NCBI GenBank assembly: GCA_002279065.1
Contig: NCKB01000004.1
Span: 288,134 to 352,133, forward strand
Direction of reading: 5' to 3'
DNA: 64,000 nt
Source of the DNA: Lysobacterales bacterium 15-68-25
Lineage (GTDB): Bacteria; Pseudomonadota; Gammaproteobacteria; Xanthomonadales; Rhodanobacteraceae
In this document: piece after piece, positions 63,236-64,000 of the stretch
Numbering within the stretch: the stretch's first letter is position 1
How the letters are laid out: each line of letters starts with the position of its first letter
Program-made: the position numbers and the translations under genes
Notes under the pieces: model-generated
Databases searched by the model: none
What the model was told of the DNA's origin: nothing
What the model saw: the letters and a program-made list of their open reading frames with translations, nothing else

Positions 63236-63529
63236 TCAAATGAAAAACCTGAAAATGACCACCGCACCAACGCCGACGACGATGGGAACCCAAACAATGG
63301 GCGCCTGCCAGACTCGTAGCGCGGTAGTCCTGCCGAACTGTGCCGAGCCCGCTCCAAATACGCGCAGGCCGGACAGGAATCGGAACATGAGAAACGCCAC
63401 GGCGGACATGCATACACCGAACCCGAGCATGGCTAACGGCGCAGAACCGAACAAAACCTGCATGCCCGCAATGACGAGCGGACATGATGCAACCACATAC
63501 GAGTTCCTGCGCTTGGTTTTCTCATCCAT
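63236..63529 (-). CDS. Cassette gene B: three-helix membrane protein
   Basis: A 97-residue protein. A charged N-terminus (MDEKTKRRNS) is followed by hydrophobic segments at ~12-30, 32-52 and 74-96, with a short basic loop (RVFGAGSAQFGRTTALR). No family recognised. It sits between two attC sites (63165-63222 and 63548-63602) and has the lower-GC composition of the array. Confidence 0.65.
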   Translation of the reverse strand: MDEKTKRRNSYVVASCPLVIAGMQVLFGSAPLAMLGFGVCMSAVAFLMFRFLSGLRVFGAGSAQFGRTTALRVWQAPIVWVPIVVGVGAVVIFRFFI

Positions 63530-63547
63530 GCAATTGCGCTCCTGAGC

Positions 63548-63602
63548 GACTGACGCTTGAGTTAAGCGGCGGCGGCGCCGTCCGCCTTGAACGAGGTTAG
63601 GT
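63548..63602 (-). repeat. attC site between cassette A and B (best match)
   Basis: 55 bases. Right core GTTAGGT (63596-63602) is a perfect GTTRRRY. The segment ACGCTTGAGTTAAGC (63553-63567) and the matching GCCTTGAACGA (63584-63594) are, from memory of published attC sites, nearly identical to the conserved inner and outer boxes of chromosomal integron attC sites. The middle (GGCGGCGGCGCCGTCC) forms the hairpin. The TAA stop of cassette A lies in the core. Confidence 0.85.
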
Positions 63603-63860
63603 GCCGTTGCCGGACCTGCGGAAGATGACGATACCAGCGAAGACGAGATCTACCAGCGCGACTCCAACTAGCCACACCGCGGCAGGAATAAGAAAGTTTT
63701 GCATCGCGTCGCTAGCTTCATGTGCAGCCTGGGTAAGTGCGCTTTGAGTGCACTCGCCGAGCAGGTGCGGCGGTGCAAGGGATATGAGGAATCTCTCGGC
63801 GCTGAAGTAGAACGCCACCAAGTTCAGCACGACAATGATGACAAATGTCCCTTTGAGCAT
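63597..63860 (-). CDS. Cassette gene A: two-helix membrane protein
   Basis: An 87-residue protein with hydrophobic segments at ~5-27 and 59-79 and an alanine/glutamate-rich loop between them (GECTQSALTQAAHEASDAMQ). No family recognised. The ATG at 63860 lies 6 bases from the preserved attC core (63867-63873); an in-frame upstream extension would cross the IS boundary. Its stop codon is inside the next attC, typical of gene cassettes. Confidence 0.65.
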   Translation of the reverse strand: MLKGTFVIIVVLNLVAFYFSAERFLISLAPPHLLGECTQSALTQAAHEASDAMQNFLIPAAVWLVGVALVDLVFAGIVIFRRSGNGT

Positions 63861-63866
63861 GGTGGC

Positions 63867-63900
63867 ACCTAACGCTGGAGTTAAGCGGCGCGCGTCAGCG
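63867..63900 (-). repeat. attC remnant cut by IS element
   Basis: Core ACCTAAC (63867-63873; GTTAGGT on the minus strand) followed by GCTGGAGTTAAGCGGCG matches the better attC at 63548, but similarity stops by about 63890-63900, where IS sequence starts. Only the cassette A side of the site remains. Confidence 0.75.
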
Positions 63901-64000
63901 TGGAGAGTTCCTACGAAAAAGTGGACACCGTAGGTCAGACACATTGGGCCTCGAACTCGATCGGTGAACGATATCCCAAGGCCGAGTGTAAGCGGTGCTG
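63901..64000 (-). mobile_element. IS3-family insertion sequence, right-end fragment
   Basis: The element continues beyond the window. Its end begins at 63901 with TGGAGAGTTCC and carries AAAAAGTGGACAC (63916-63928), a terminal-repeat sequence common in the IS3 family, then the end of OrfB. A short inverted pair CTACG/CGTAG (63911-63915, 63929-63933) is inside the end. Confidence 0.8.
63935..64000 (-). CDS. IS3-family transposase OrfB, C-terminal fragment
   Basis: The last 21 residues of an IS3 OrfB (DDE integrase, rve family) are visible: LHSALGYRSPIEFEAQ, then a TGA stop at 63937-63935. The H-S-A-L-G-Y-x-S-P-x-E-F motif is the normal end of OrfB, where host-like 'N..RPH..L' regions close the catalytic domain. 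The rest of the gene is outside the window. Confidence 0.9.
   Translation of the reverse strand, partial: QHRLHSALGYRSPIEFEAQCV

Overview
The window looks like chromosomal DNA of a high-GC gammaproteobacterium of the Lysobacterales (Xanthomonadales), most likely the Rhodanobacter/Dyella/Luteibacter group. This is judged from overall GC, codon use and gene content (Kup beside a shortened KdpD/KdpE, XagB/PgaC-like exopolysaccharide genes, PldA, S10 and M28 exported peptidases, DUF1415). Genus is inference. Nearly all of it is dense housekeeping and envelope DNA. Only the last 1.7 kb is clearly accessory.

Layout. 1-6.5 kb: the end of mutS; katG behind an OxyR-like box; a CheY-like regulator; hslR with an AEC exporter; an APH-fold kinase. 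6.5-9.5 kb: a thiamin-uptake module (TPP riboswitch, TonB-dependent receptor, PnuC/PnuT-type permease). 9.5-14.1 kb: a potassium block on the minus strand (kup, a KdpD lacking its N-terminal sensor, kdpE) next to a small AT-hook protein. 14.3-20.4 kb: a translationally coupled MOSC/ABM/VOC trio, htpG, htpX, gluQ, phbB. 20.4-24.3 kb: tcdA, then an operon of a c-type cytochrome, a CqsS/LqsS-type histidine kinase and an LqsR-sized response regulator. 24.4-34.4 kb: M28 peptidase, Mpo1-like protein, pirin, old yellow enzyme, a hydrolase, two near-identical cold-shock proteins with long leaders, a YcaQ-like glycosylase, pldA, slyD. 34.5-46.6 kb: dacB, gpx, pncB, a lipoprotein peptidase, rhomboid, PhzF, a REP doublet, yhiN, yajQ and membrane proteins. 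46.7-53.3 kb: OsmC-like protein, aroG behind a transcription attenuator, MpaB-like oxygenase, a diguanylate cyclase, a NERD-helicase, msrB. 53.4-56.5 kb: an exopolysaccharide synthase plus outer-membrane partner behind a sigma-54 promoter and an 18-bp palindrome. 56.6-62.3 kb: FKBP lipoprotein, S10 peptidase, TlpA-like protein, trxC, selO, DUF1415.

62.3-64.0 kb: a run of four small membrane-protein genes, all on the minus strand and separated by attC-like recombination sites, ended by the terminal repeat and OrfB tail of an IS3-family element lying inside an attC. This reads as the distal end of a chromosomal integron cassette array; its integrase would lie beyond the right edge.

The strongest regulatory finding is the aroG leader: a 26-codon peptide with six aromatic residues in an eight-residue stretch, followed by a Rho-independent terminator before aroG. 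This is the arrangement of ribosome-mediated attenuation responding to Trp, Phe and Tyr charging. Other leads are the CqsS/LqsS-LqsR-like pair without a synthase gene nearby, the Kdp two-component system beside kup, and the sigma-54-controlled polysaccharide pair.
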